Below are positions 1-7,526 of a stretch of 40,698 bases of DNA, piece after piece. Made by a program: the position numbers and the translations under genes. The notes beneath the pieces are model-generated. The model saw only the letters and a program-made list of their open reading frames with translations, did not search any database and was not told where the DNA came from. Positions within the stretch are counted from its first letter, which is position 1. Every line of letters starts with the position of its first letter. Origin of the DNA: an uncultured Acetobacteraceae bacterium (GTDB taxonomy: Bacteria > Pseudomonadota > Alphaproteobacteria > Acetobacterales > Acetobacteraceae); NCBI GenBank assembly GCA_903924985.1, contig CAIYDT010000030.1, forward strand, positions 1 to 40,698. Reading direction: 5' to 3'.

Positions 1-5
1 CCCGC

Positions 6-20
6 GCTCCCGCCGGGAGC
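6..20. other. Small perfect hairpin at window edge
   Basis: GCTCCC and GGGAGC form a perfect six-base stem around a GCC loop. No T-run follows on either strand, so it is not a convincing intrinsic terminator. It lies left of the IS110 remnant and may belong to the same element or to a gene cut off by the window edge. Confidence 0.25.
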
Positions 21-32
21 TCAGGCCGAGTA

Positions 33-89
33 TTCTGACGCTTGCGCCTCCGGTCGGGCTACGCCCTCCCTGCGCCGTAAGCGTCAGAA
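33..89. repeat. Imperfect inverted repeat upstream of IS110 remnant
   Basis: TTCTGACGCTTGCG (33-46) is matched by CGTAAGCGTCAGAA (76-89) on the opposite strand, with a single mismatch in 14 and a roughly 30-base GC-rich loop. The loop has a pattern of alternating purine and pyrimidine GC blocks that I associate with transposon-flanking DNA in GC-rich bacteria. It may be an element end or the end of a second inserted sequence. Its role is unknown. Confidence 0.4.
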
Positions 90-127
90 GACTTTCTCAC
101 CTTGATTGTCGCGCGTTCTCACGCTGA

Positions 128-973
128 TTGCCGCGCCGCATCGACGTCCACATTCACCCCGCAGGCTGTGTCCAGCAATTCAGCAATGACCGGACGGGCC
201 ACGCCAGGCTGATTGCCTGGATCAAGCCCCAGCAGCCGAGTCGCATCGTCTTCGAGGCGACCGGTGCCTCCCATCGCGGTCTGGAACGGGCGCTGGCAAA
301 AGCCGCCCTGCCTGGCGTCAAGGTCAACCCCTGGCAGGCACGCCGCTTCGCCGAGGCTGCCGGGCGGCGGGCCAAGACCGATGAGGTTGACGCCGCCATG
401 CTCGCCCGGTTCGGTGTGACGCTGCAGCCCGAGATCCGACCCGCCCGGTCGCCGGAGATCGATGTGTTGGCCGAACTGCTCGCCGCCCGCCGCGCCCTGG
501 TCAAGCACCGGACCGCGGCACTCAACCGCGCCAAAAACCTAACTTTGCCGCTGCTGAAGCGTCAGAGCCAGCAACACCTCAAGCAGATCGAGACGCAGAT
601 CGCGGAGATTGACCGCGAACAGACCACGCTCATGGCGCAGCAGGCAGACCTCAAGGCCCGCGCCGGCATTCTCTGCGGTATCCCGGGATTGGGTCTGGTG
701 ACCGCCGTTGGGATGCTCATCGACATGCCGGAACTCGGCAGCATGGAGGCCAAGAAGGCCGCCAGCCTGGCAGGACTGGCAGCGATGACCCAGACGTCCG
801 GCAAATGGCAGGGGAGAAGCTGCATCCAGGGCGGACGAGCGCAGCTGCGCCAGTCGCTTTACATGCCGGCGCTAATCGCAATCCGCTTCAATCCACCGCT
901 CAAGGCAACCTACCTGGCCCTACGCAAGGCCGGCAAATTCGCCAAGGTCCCGACTGGCCGCGGGTGGACATAG
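128..973 (+). pseudogene. IS110-family transposase, truncated at both ends
   Basis: This is the DEDD-type transposase of an IS110-family element. These enzymes combine a RuvC-like domain with a C-terminal serine domain and are guided by a bridge RNA. Visible catalytic residues are Glu43 (FEATG), Asp85 and Asp88 (AKTDEVDA) and Ser224 (TSGKWQGR), followed by IQGGRAQLR and LYMPAL. The frame opens with TTG immediately after an in-frame TGA, so the usual GIDVSK segment with the first catalytic Asp is missing. At the other end the protein stops in AKVPTGRGWT, where relatives continue for about 20 more residues ending in an ALTAIMRKL-like motif. At 281 residues it is shorter than the usual 310-400. 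With one of four acidic catalytic residues lost it should be inactive. The DNA up to about 1035 probably also belongs to the element, but I could not identify its ends. Confidence 0.85.
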
Positions 974-1048
974 ACGCCGACGGCCTCTGGCACATGGCGC
1001 AATCGCAGCACGCCGCCGTCGCGGCGGAGTAGTAAACGGCGCGGCCCC

Positions 1049-1060
1049 GCCTTTTAAGGC
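1049..1060. other. Short palindrome between IS remnant and amidohydrolase
   Basis: GCCTTTTAAGGC is a perfect 12-base palindrome just beyond the 3' end of the minus-strand amidohydrolase gene and the IS110 remnant. It could be part of a weak bidirectional terminator. The stem is short, so this is only a suggestion. Confidence 0.2.
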
Positions 1061-1077
1061 AAGACCGCGATGCCGAA

Positions 1078-2802
1078 TCAAACCCCCATCAGCTCTCGCC
1101 GCACCAGCCCGCCCGGCAGAGCGCCGGTGGCTTCGCCATTGCGGTACGTGACTTGCCCCGCCTTCACCGTCGCCACGTAGCCGCGGGCCTTTTGCATCAG
1201 GCGGCGCCCGCCGGCCGGCAGGTCGACCACCATCTGCGGCCGTTCCAGCGCCAGGTTGGCGAAGTCGATCACGTTGATGTCCGCCTTCATCCCCGGCGCC
1301 AGCACGCCCCGGTCATGGAGCCCCGCGAACTGAGCGGGCACCTTGGTCTGGCGGCGCACCAGATCGTGCAGCGGCATCCGCCCGTCTTCGCGATCCCGGC
1401 CCCAGTAGCTGAACAGGAAGGTGGGGAACGAGGCGTCGGAGATGAACGCCACATGCGCGCCGCCGTCCGACAGGCCGGGGATCACATGGTCCTTGCTGTA
1501 CATCATCTTGACCGCTTCCAGGTCGTAGTTCGCGTAGTTCACGATGCAGGCGAAGATGAAGCCCTTGCCATCATCTTCCAGCAGCATGTCGTAGGCGACT
1601 TCCTGTGGCGTCACGCCCTTGCGCGCCGCGATGGCGCTGACGGAATCTTCCCGATCCGGCGTGTAGTTCAGCGGATTGGTGAAGGCGAACATCCGCTCGT
1701 AGCCGACGCGCACCAGCAACGACCACGTGTTGAACTCGGTCGGGTCCTCGGTCACGATCTTGGCGCGGATCGCCGGGTCGCGCATGACGCGCACCCGTTC
1801 CTCGACCGGCAGATGCGCGATCGAATGATAGGTCCGTGTTCCGGCGAAGGGGTTCTGCGAGCCGGTCAGCCCCAGCAGCGCCCCGATGGGCCGGGGTGGC
1901 GCCACGCAGCGGATCGGCAACCCGTCGGCGGCGGCGTCGCCGGAAAGCTGGAGGAGATCCTTCCACGCCTCGGTCCGGTCGTGCCGCTGGTTGATCGAGA
2001 ACACCAACGGCCGGCCGGACGCATCCATGATCCGCCGCACCATCGCGAACTCGGTCGCCGGATCGGGGGTATTCCAGTCCGAGGTCATTTCGATCATGCC
2101 CCAGCCCGCGTCCTTCAACCCCATCGCGATGGCCATCAGCTCGCTCTCATGGGCGCGCAGCGTCGGGGTGTTGTCACCGGCCAAAGTCTTGTGCGCGATG
2201 GTGCGCGACGTGGAGAACCCCCAGGCGCCAGCGCGCACCGCCTCGGCAGTGAGTTCCCGCATCCGCTGGATGTCTTCCTGGTTGGCATCCTCCAGCGCCA
2301 TCGCGCGATCGCCCATGACGTAGACCCGCAGCGGGGCATGCGGCAGCAAAGCGCAGAAATCGATGTCGTGCTTGCGGCGTTCCAGCGCGGTCAGGTACTC
2401 GCCAAAACTTTCCCAGGAGAAATCCAGACCCTCATTCAAGCAGGCGCCCGGCAGGTCTTCCACGCCCTCCATCAACGCGACGACGGCGTCCTGGGTGTTG
2501 GCGCGCACCGGCGCGAAACCGACGCCGCAATTGCCCATCACAACCGTGGTGACGCCGTGCCAGGACGAGGGCGCCAAATGGGAATCCCACATCGCCTGCC
2601 CGTCGTAATGGGTATGGATGTCCACGAAGCCCGGCGTCACCGTCAGGCCGGCCGCGTCGATCTCCTCCGCCCCGCTGCCGGAGATCGTGCCGACCGCGGC
2701 AATCTTGCCGCCCTTGACGGCGACGTCGCCGGTATAGGGGGTGCCGCCGTTGCCATCCATGATGGTGCCGCCGCGGATGACGATGTCGTATGCGCTGGAC
2801 AT
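1078..2802 (-). CDS. N-acyl-D-amino-acid deacylase family amidohydrolase
   Basis: A 574-residue cytoplasmic metal-dependent amidohydrolase of the D-aminoacylase type. The family removes the acyl group from N-acyl-D-amino acids, but many members have other or unknown substrates. The N-terminus has the small beta domain (DIVIRGGTIMDG) and then the first metal motif HTHYDG with His63 and His65. Cys92 in GNCGVGFAP is the bridging metal ligand typical of D-aminoacylases. Candidate later ligands are His218 (RAHESEL) and His274 (NQRHDR). Asp446 in GLSDGGAH matches the catalytic Asp. The length is slightly above the usual 480-540. The start has a good ribosome site (AGGAAG) eight bases upstream. It stands alone between an IS remnant and an AT-rich regulatory stretch, so context does not identify the substrate. 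Confidence 0.9.
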   Translation of the reverse strand: MSSAYDIVIRGGTIMDGNGGTPYTGDVAVKGGKIAAVGTISGSGAEEIDAAGLTVTPGFVDIHTHYDGQAMWDSHLAPSSWHGVTTVVMGNCGVGFAPVRANTQDAVVALMEGVEDLPGACLNEGLDFSWESFGEYLTALERRKHDIDFCALLPHAPLRVYVMGDRAMALEDANQEDIQRMRELTAEAVRAGAWGFSTSRTIAHKTLAGDNTPTLRAHESELMAIAMGLKDAGWGMIEMTSDWNTPDPATEFAMVRRIMDASGRPLVFSINQRHDRTEAWKDLLQLSGDAAADGLPIRCVAPPRPIGALLGLTGSQNPFAGTRTYHSIAHLPVEERVRVMRDPAIRAKIVTEDPTEFNTWSLLVRVGYERMFAFTNPLNYTPDREDSVSAIAARKGVTPQEVAYDMLLEDDGKGFIFACIVNYANYDLEAVKMMYSKDHVIPGLSDGGAHVAFISDASFPTFLFSYWGRDREDGRMPLHDLVRRQTKVPAQFAGLHDRGVLAPGMKADINVIDFANLALERPQMVVDLPAGGRRLMQKARGYVATVKAGQVTYRNGEATGALPGGLVRRELMGV

Positions 2803-2984
2803 GGGGACTCTTCCTGATTTGTTTGGAGCCAGTGTCGCGCCACGCAGCCGTCAGGTCAAACCGCCGGCCCTCTGCCGCCCTGCCGCTGATGCCGTTCCAC
2901 CAAATCCAGCTCATGGCCTGCGCCGCGCTCGCTCGCCGCTACGCTTCGAAACGCCGGTGGCCCCGAGTCTGGCAACCGTCTGAA

Positions 2985-3049
2985 ATCGTGAAAAATCAAA
3001 ATTCACGATAATTCACGCAATACTCTCGTATGCGCCGACCGTATTCACG
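2985..3049. promoter_or_regulatory. Phased TTCACG repeats and inverted repeat (candidate operator)
   Basis: The 328-base gap between the amidohydrolase start and the next gene holds an AT-rich block unlike its surroundings. ATCGTGAA (2985-2992) and TTCACGAT (3002-3009) form a perfect inverted repeat with a nine-base spacer. TTCACG then recurs at 3012-3017 and 3044-3049. Start-to-start distances are 10 and 32 bases, close to one and three helical turns. The block lies 80-145 bases upstream of the pseudo-receiver gene and about 185 bases upstream of the divergent amidohydrolase, so it could control either. I see no confident -35/-10 pair. The rest of the gap shows nothing recognisable. Confidence 0.5.
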
Positions 3050-3130
3050 CTAACCGGTCTTTGGCGCGCGGCGGATTAGGATCACACTCTCGTCATTCCA
3101 CGGTGAATGCTCCCACCAAGAGAGGCATAA

Positions 3131-3610
3131 ATGACAAATCTGAATATGCTATTCCTCCCCGACCCCCTCGCGCCGATCGACGTCGCGACAATGATCGTTG
3201 TACCCTGCCAGCCCGTTGTGGTGGTCGTGAGCGACAACCCGGAGGTTGCCTCGGTCCTTGAAAATCTGTGCGACTTCCTTGGTTTCGGCATCGAGTTGCT
3301 ATCCACGGACATGGACGTCTCACCGTTTCTGGAGCGCCACCAGCCCATGGCCGTCGTCGCCGAACTTGACGGTCGCGGACAGGATGGGTGCCATGTGATG
3401 ATGCAAGTAGCGGATCACGATCCCGGCCTCCCGATCCTGATGCTCACGGGCCACGACCTCGGCCTCGCTGGCGCGGTGGATGCGGTGGAGGAAATGTGGA
3501 ACCTGACTTGTGTCACCAAGTCGGCTGCCGTGCCGGAAATCGGGCAACTCGTAGAATTCCTGTTCCACGCCGGCCGCCGGGGCGATTGCGTGCGGATGAT
3601 GCCGTCCTGA
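3131..3610 (+). CDS. Degenerate response-regulator receiver domain protein
   Basis: A 159-residue single-domain protein resembling a CheY-type receiver. After a roughly 28-residue N-terminal extension comes the first strand VVVVVSDN, where Asp35 stands for the usual acidic pair. The switch threonine is Thr106 (LMLTGH) and the conserved lysine is Lys130 (CVTKSA). The segment AVVAELDGRGQDG aligns with the phosphoacceptor loop and places Glu78 where the phosphorylatable Asp should be, although Asp80 is close by. It is therefore probably a pseudo-receiver or one that does not use standard phosphorylation. No output domain is attached. An AGAGAGG ribosome site precedes the ATG. The cytochrome c gene starts 70 bases downstream on the same strand, so the two may be co-transcribed. 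No histidine kinase is nearby. Confidence 0.6.
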   Translation: MTNLNMLFLPDPLAPIDVATMIVVPCQPVVVVVSDNPEVASVLENLCDFLGFGIELLSTDMDVSPFLERHQPMAVVAELDGRGQDGCHVMMQVADHDPGLPILMLTGHDLGLAGAVDAVEEMWNLTCVTKSAAVPEIGQLVEFLFHAGRRGDCVRMMPS

Positions 3611-3680
3611 CTTCCGTCCCCGGTTGCTGGCCTCCCACCGGTCCTTTACAGTCGTCGACAACAACGGAGTGGGGGATAAT

Positions 3681-4535
3681 ATGAGGGTGGGTGTATTGGC
3701 CGGTCTCGCGGCCATTGTAGTAATGGCCTTGGCGATGCCGGTTCGGGCCGAAGGGGATCTGGAACGCGGCAATTATCTGCTGAACAGCATCGTCGCGTGC
3801 GGCAACTGCCACACGCCGAAAGGACCGGACGGCAAAGCGATTGCCGGCCAGGCCCTCGCTGGCGGCACCGTGATCGAGGTGCCGGTGTTCCGGGCGGTAG
3901 CGCCGAACATCACCCCGGATAAGGAGACCGGGATCGGGGCCTGGACCGATGCGCAGATCGCGCTGGCGATACGCGAGGGGAAGCGCCCGGACGGCTCCAT
4001 CATCGGGCCGCCCATGCCGGTCGAGTTCTACCGGTCGATGTCCGACAACGATCTGCGTGCCATCGTCGCCGCGCTACGCAAGGTGCCCCCGGTCGTCAAC
4101 AAGGTGGGGAAATCGACCTATAAAATTCCGCTGCCGCCGGCCTACGGCCCGCCGGTCGGTCGTGTCGCGGATGTAGGGCGTGGCAACCCCGTGGCCTATG
4201 GGGGTTATCTCGCGGATATCGGGCATTGCATGGAATGCCACACGCCGGTCATCGACAAGGGGCGGCTGGACATGACGCGCGTCGGTGGCGGCGGACGGGA
4301 ATTGCCCGTGTTTCCGGCGGGAACGGTGATCAGCGCCAACCTGACGCCGGGTAATCCGGCCGGGTTCGCCCATTGGACCAATGCGCAGTTCAAAGAGACA
4401 ATGCGGACTGGCATCCGGCCCGACGGCCGCGCGCTTGTGCGGACGATGGCGTTCGACTGGTACAAAAACATAAAGGACGGGGATATGAATGCTCTGATCG
4501 CCTATCTGCGGACGCTGAAGCCGGTCAAGAACTGA
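3681..4535 (+). CDS. Exported diheme cytochrome c
   Basis: A 284-residue periplasmic c-type cytochrome. Residues 1-23 form a signal peptide (basic start, hydrophobic core, cleavage after VRA). Two haem-binding motifs, CGNCH at 40-44 and CMECH at 183-187, show two cytochrome c domains of about 140 residues each. MPVEFYRSMSD and a distal TMAFDWYKN segment supply possible axial methionines. The layout resembles electron-accepting subunits of periplasmic alcohol or aldehyde dehydrogenases, but no dehydrogenase gene is adjacent, so its partner is unknown. The ATG at 3681 was chosen because it gives the signal peptide and follows a GGAGTGGGGG ribosome site; an in-frame start at 3624 would bury that signal. 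Confidence 0.88.
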   Translation: MRVGVLAGLAAIVVMALAMPVRAEGDLERGNYLLNSIVACGNCHTPKGPDGKAIAGQALAGGTVIEVPVFRAVAPNITPDKETGIGAWTDAQIALAIREGKRPDGSIIGPPMPVEFYRSMSDNDLRAIVAALRKVPPVVNKVGKSTYKIPLPPAYGPPVGRVADVGRGNPVAYGGYLADIGHCMECHTPVIDKGRLDMTRVGGGGRELPVFPAGTVISANLTPGNPAGFAHWTNAQFKETMRTGIRPDGRALVRTMAFDWYKNIKDGDMNALIAYLRTLKPVKN

Positions 4536-4536
4536 G

Positions 4537-4692
4537 GTGACCGCGCCGTCCGACAAGAACCTCATCGTCATCATGTCGGACGAGCATAACCCGAAGGTCG
4601 CGGGTTATGCTGGCCATCCCATGATCGCAACGCCGCATCTGGACCGCGTCGCCGCGGCCTTCACCCCGCCGCCGGCCTCGGCGGGGCACTGA
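4537..4692 (+). pseudogene. Sulfatase N-terminal remnant
   Basis: A GTG-initiated frame of 51 codons directly after the cytochrome stop encodes NLIVIMSDEHNPK followed by GHPMIATPHLDRVAA. This is the characteristic start of type I sulfatases, with the Asp-Glu metal ligands in MSDEH. The next residues, AFTPPPASAG, look like a decayed form of the AYTPSPICVP segment that carries the formylglycine cysteine. If so, about seven residues are missing before it and Ser replaces Cys. The frame stops at 4690-4692, while intact sulfatases have 450-550 residues. It is a dead 5' fragment. The rest of the gene is not in the window. Confidence 0.7.
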
Positions 4693-4697
4693 GGCCC

Positions 4698-4921
4698 CTA
4701 CCGAACCCAGCGAGTTGCGGCGCCGATATGAATCGGCCCGTCATGGGCCCGCTCCAGCATTGGCAAGGCCGAGGCGTCGATGGCCAGAAGGGTGCTGCGC
4801 GCGACGCCCGCCTGACGGGTGATCAGACCCACTTTTTCCAGCGTGACGACCATGCCATGCACGGTGGCCCGGTAACGCGGAAAAACCGCTGCATGTCGGC
4901 CTCGGCTGTGTCTCGGGCCAT
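4698..4921 (-). pseudogene. Frameshifted winged-helix regulator remnant
   Basis: Read from an ATG at 4921, the minus strand gives MARDTAEADMQRFFRVTGP. The homologous reading then moves to another frame near 4868 and continues ATVHGMVVTLEKVGLITRQ with GVARSTLLAIDASALPMLE, ending at 4698. The composite matches a family of short winged-helix DNA-binding proteins that read like EADMQRxFxVTPPTVHQMVxTLExxGLIxRxPG. One base appears to be missing at the junction. It converges on the sulfatase remnant, so both look like debris from one rearrangement. The frameshift is read directly; the family assignment comes from recalled motif similarity. Confidence 0.55.
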
Positions 4922-4995
4922 CCGTGTTTCCCCAATCTCCCGCCGGTCGATATAACGCGCTCACCGATCGGCGCCACGCCGTCCAAGGAGGTCGC

Positions 4996-5967
4996 ATGAA
5001 CATCGTCCGCATTCTTCTCGCCGCCGCCATCCTGTGCGCCCTCGGCGTGACTGCCCGAGCAGAGGATTGCCCGCATGGGCAGTTGGACGTGCGGTATTGC
5101 GATAGGGATGGCGACATGGTCGCGGATGCGCCGACCGACCCGAAGCAGTGGCTCGATCCGTCCACGCTGGTGTTCGCCTACACCCCGGTCGAGGACCCGG
5201 AAGTCTACCGCAAGGTCTGGGACGGGTTTCTGCATCATATGGAGAAAGTGACCGGCAAGCGGGTACAATTCTTCGCGGTACAATCCAACGCGGCCCAGAT
5301 CGAGGCGATGCGCGCCGGCCGCCTGCACGTCGCCGGCTTCAACACCGGCAGCAATCCCATCGCGGTGAACTGCGCCGGGTTCGTGCCCTTCGCCATGATG
5401 GCATCGAAGGAAAACGCCTTCGGCTACGAGATGGAAATCATCGTGCCGGCCGACAGCGCAATCAAAGCGGTGGCGGATTTGAAGGGCAAGACCTTCGCGT
5501 TTTCCGATCCGAACTCCAACTCCGGCTACAAAGCCCCGGCTGCGTTGCTGCGATCGGAGTTCGGATTGGAAGCGGAGAAGGACTACAAACCCGCGTTCTC
5601 CGGCAAACACGACAACACGGTGCTCGGCGTTGCCAACAAGGATTACGACGCGGGGGCGGTGGCGAACGCGGTGATGTACCGCATGATGGCGCGCGGCGTG
5701 GTGGAACGTTCCAAACTGCGCACCATCTACAAATCGCAGACCTTCCCCACCACGGGATACGGGTATGTTTACAACCTGAAGCCGGAATTGGTGGCCAAGG
5801 TGGAGGAAGCGTTCTTCACCTTCCCCTGGGACGGCAGCACGTTGCAGGCGGAATACAAAGGCTCCAACCCGCCGCAGGAGAAGTTCATCCCGATCTCTTA
5901 CAAGGAGCAGTGGAACGTGATTCGTAAGATCGATGCCGCGATGAACGTGTCGTACTCGTGCAAGTAA
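4996..5967 (+). CDS. phnD: Phosphonate/phosphite ABC transporter substrate-binding protein
   Basis: A 323-residue periplasmic solute-binding protein of the PhnD family, which captures phosphonates, phosphite or related oxyanions for an ABC importer. Residues 1-22 are a signal peptide ending ARA. The segment [13 protein letters not shown] starts the binding fold. [25 protein letters not shown] and [13 protein letters not shown] are the ligand-loop motifs typical of PhnD. An unusual mature N-terminus (residues 25-44) carries Cys25, Cys35 and an Asp-rich loop DRDGDMVAD before the fold. The start follows AAGGAGG five bases upstream. It begins the cluster with phnC four bases behind it. The ligand cannot be told from sequence; the neighbouring pst-phoB operon supports a phosphorus compound. 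Confidence 0.88.
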   Translation: MNIVRILLAAAILCALGVTARAEDCPHGQLDVRYCDRDGDMVADAPTDPKQWLDPSTLVFAYTPVEDPEVYRKVWDGFLHHMEKVTGKRVQFFAVQSNAAQIEAMRAGRLHVAGFNTGSNPIAVNCAGFVPFAMMASKENAFGYEMEIIVPADSAIKAVADLKGKTFAFSDPNSNSGYKAPAALLRSEFGLEAEKDYKPAFSGKHDNTVLGVANKDYDAGAVANAVMYRMMARGVVERSKLRTIYKSQTFPTTGYGYVYNLKPELVAKVEEAFFTFPWDGSTLQAEYKGSNPPQEKFIPISYKEQWNVIRKIDAAMNVSYSCK

Positions 5968-5971
5968 GCGT

Positions 5972-6736
5972 ATGCTGCAACTGACGGGGCTGACCAAGAC
6001 ATACGATCGGGGCGATGCGGCGCTGGACGCGGTCGATCTGACGATACCGGATGGAGAGGTCGTGGAGCTGATCGGTCCCTCCGGCGCGGGCAAAAGTACG
6101 CTGATCCGTTGCACCAACCGGCTGGTGGAACCCACGGCCGGATCTGTTGTCCTGGACGGCGTGGATATCACCGCGTTACCCGCATCGGGCCTGCGCGCGG
6201 CACGCCGCCGAATGGGCATGATCTTTCAGGAATTCGCCTTGATCGAGCGCCTGACGGTCATGGAAAACGTGCTATCGGGCCGCCTGGGCTACGTCGGGTT
6301 CTGGGCAAGCTGGTTCCGCCGCTTCCCGCCCGAGGATATCGGGCAGGCCTTCCATTTCCTCGAACGTGTCGGTCTGACCGGCTTCGAGAATAAGCGCGCC
6401 GATGCCCTGTCCGGTGGCCAACGCCAGCGTGTCGGCATCGCGCGCGCTGTGATGCAGTCCCCCGCGCTGCTCCTGGTTGACGAGCCAACCGCCAGCCTTG
6501 ACCCTCGCACGTCCCACCAAATCATGCGCCTGATCCTGGAGTTGTGCGGCGAGCGCGGCCTCGCCGCCATCATCAACATCCACGACGTCGCCTTGGCGCG
6601 GCAGTTCGCGCACCGGGTCGTCGGGCTGCGGAAGGGCAGGGTGGTGTTCGACGGCAAGCCCGACGCGCTGACCCCGGACGCGCTCACCACGATCTACGGT
6701 GCCGAGGACTGGGCGGAACAGACGGATGACGCCTGA
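5972..6736 (+). CDS. phnC: Phosphonate-type ABC transporter ATP-binding protein
   Basis: A 254-residue ATPase that powers the importer from the cytoplasmic side. All nucleotide-binding motifs are present: Walker [10 protein letters not shown] at 35-43, Q-loop Gln86 in IFQEF, signature LSGGQRQRV at 146-154, Walker B LLLVDE at 166-171 and switch His204 in NIHDVAL. The length fits PhnC (240-270). The insertion [13 protein letters not shown] between Q-loop and signature is the segment that typically marks PhnC among import ATPases. The gene lies four bases after phnD and overlaps the next permease start by 11 bases, so translation is coupled. Confidence 0.9.
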   Translation: MLQLTGLTKTYDRGDAALDAVDLTIPDGEVVELIGPSGAGKSTLIRCTNRLVEPTAGSVVLDGVDITALPASGLRAARRRMGMIFQEFALIERLTVMENVLSGRLGYVGFWASWFRRFPPEDIGQAFHFLERVGLTGFENKRADALSGGQRQRVGIARAVMQSPALLLVDEPTASLDPRTSHQIMRLILELCGERGLAAIINIHDVALARQFAHRVVGLRKGRVVFDGKPDALTPDALTTIYGAEDWAEQTDDA

Positions 6737-7526
6737 CGCCCCCACCGTCTGGCGCAAACCACCCTTCATCGAGGCCGCGTGGCTGAGGTGGCTGATCGGC
6801 CTCGGGGTAGCGCTGTATCTCGCCGCCGCGTTGGGGGCGGTTGAAATCAACTGGGTCCGCCTTACCGCCGGTCTGCCGCGCGGCTGGCGCTTTGTGTCCT
6901 CGTTCTTCACCCCCGATTTCCTGTCGCGCGGGGATGAGATCGTCGATGGCCTGACCGAGAGCATCGCCATGACGGTGACCTCCACCGTTTTGGGCATCGT
7001 GCTCGCTATCCCCGTCGGCCTGGGCGCCGCGCGCAACCTCGCACCCCGGCCGGTGTATCTGGTCTGCCGCACGCTGATCGCAACGTCCCGCACGTTGCAG
7101 GAGCTGATCGTTGCCATCTTCTTCGTAAAGATGTTCGGCTTCGGCCCCTTTGCCGGGATGCTGACGCTAACCTTCTCCAGCATCGGCTTCATCGCCAAAC
7201 TGATCGCGGAACGGATTGAAGCCGTGGAGACCGGCCCCCTCGACGCCATCCGTTCCACCGGGGCATCGTGGCTGCAATGGGTGAATTATGCCATTCAGCC
7301 GCAGGTGATGCCCCGGCTGGTGGGGCTGTCGCTGTATCGCCTCGACATCAACTTCCGGGAATCCGCCGTCCTGGGCATCGTCGGCGCCGGCGGCATCGGC
7401 GCCACGCTGAACACCGCGCTGGATCGCTACGAATATAATACGGCCGCCGCCATTCTTTTATCCATCATCCTGATCGTACTGATAGCGGAATACGCCAGCG
7501 GCCTCATCCGGGAGCGCCTGAAGTGA
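6726..7526 (+). CDS. phnE: Phosphonate ABC transporter permease, first copy
   Basis: A 266-residue inner-membrane permease of the PhnE family. A hydrophobic anchor at about residues 18-38 is followed by the transporter core, with further membrane segments around [32 protein letters not shown] and [15 protein letters not shown]. The ATPase-coupling region contains [14 protein letters not shown], the PhnE signature. I chose the ATG at 6726, inside the 3' end of phnC, because relatives begin close to this point; an ATG at 6699 would add nine residues. The TGA overlaps the GTG of the second permease. Two different PhnE proteins suggest a heterodimeric channel. Confidence 0.88.
   Translation: MTPDAPTVWRKPPFIEAAWLRWLIGLGVALYLAAALGAVEINWVRLTAGLPRGWRFVSSFFTPDFLSRGDEIVDGLTESIAMTVTSTVLGIVLAIPVGLGAARNLAPRPVYLVCRTLIATSRTLQELIVAIFFVKMFGFGPFAGMLTLTFSSIGFIAKLIAERIEAVETGPLDAIRSTGASWLQWVNYAIQPQVMPRLVGLSLYRLDINFRESAVLGIVGAGGIGATLNTALDRYEYNTAAAILLSIILIVLIAEYASGLIRERLK

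Noticed and set aside
1153..2817. Long open frame on the plus strand opposite the amidohydrolase gene
   Set aside because: It is a mirror frame of a GC-rich gene, rich in His, Arg and Gln, with no domain motif, while the minus strand has clear metal-binding motifs.
4741..6219. Long minus-strand frame opposite phnD
   Set aside because: Its Arg/His-rich composition and lack of motifs mark it as antisense shadow; only the short part at 4698-4921 holds a real remnant.
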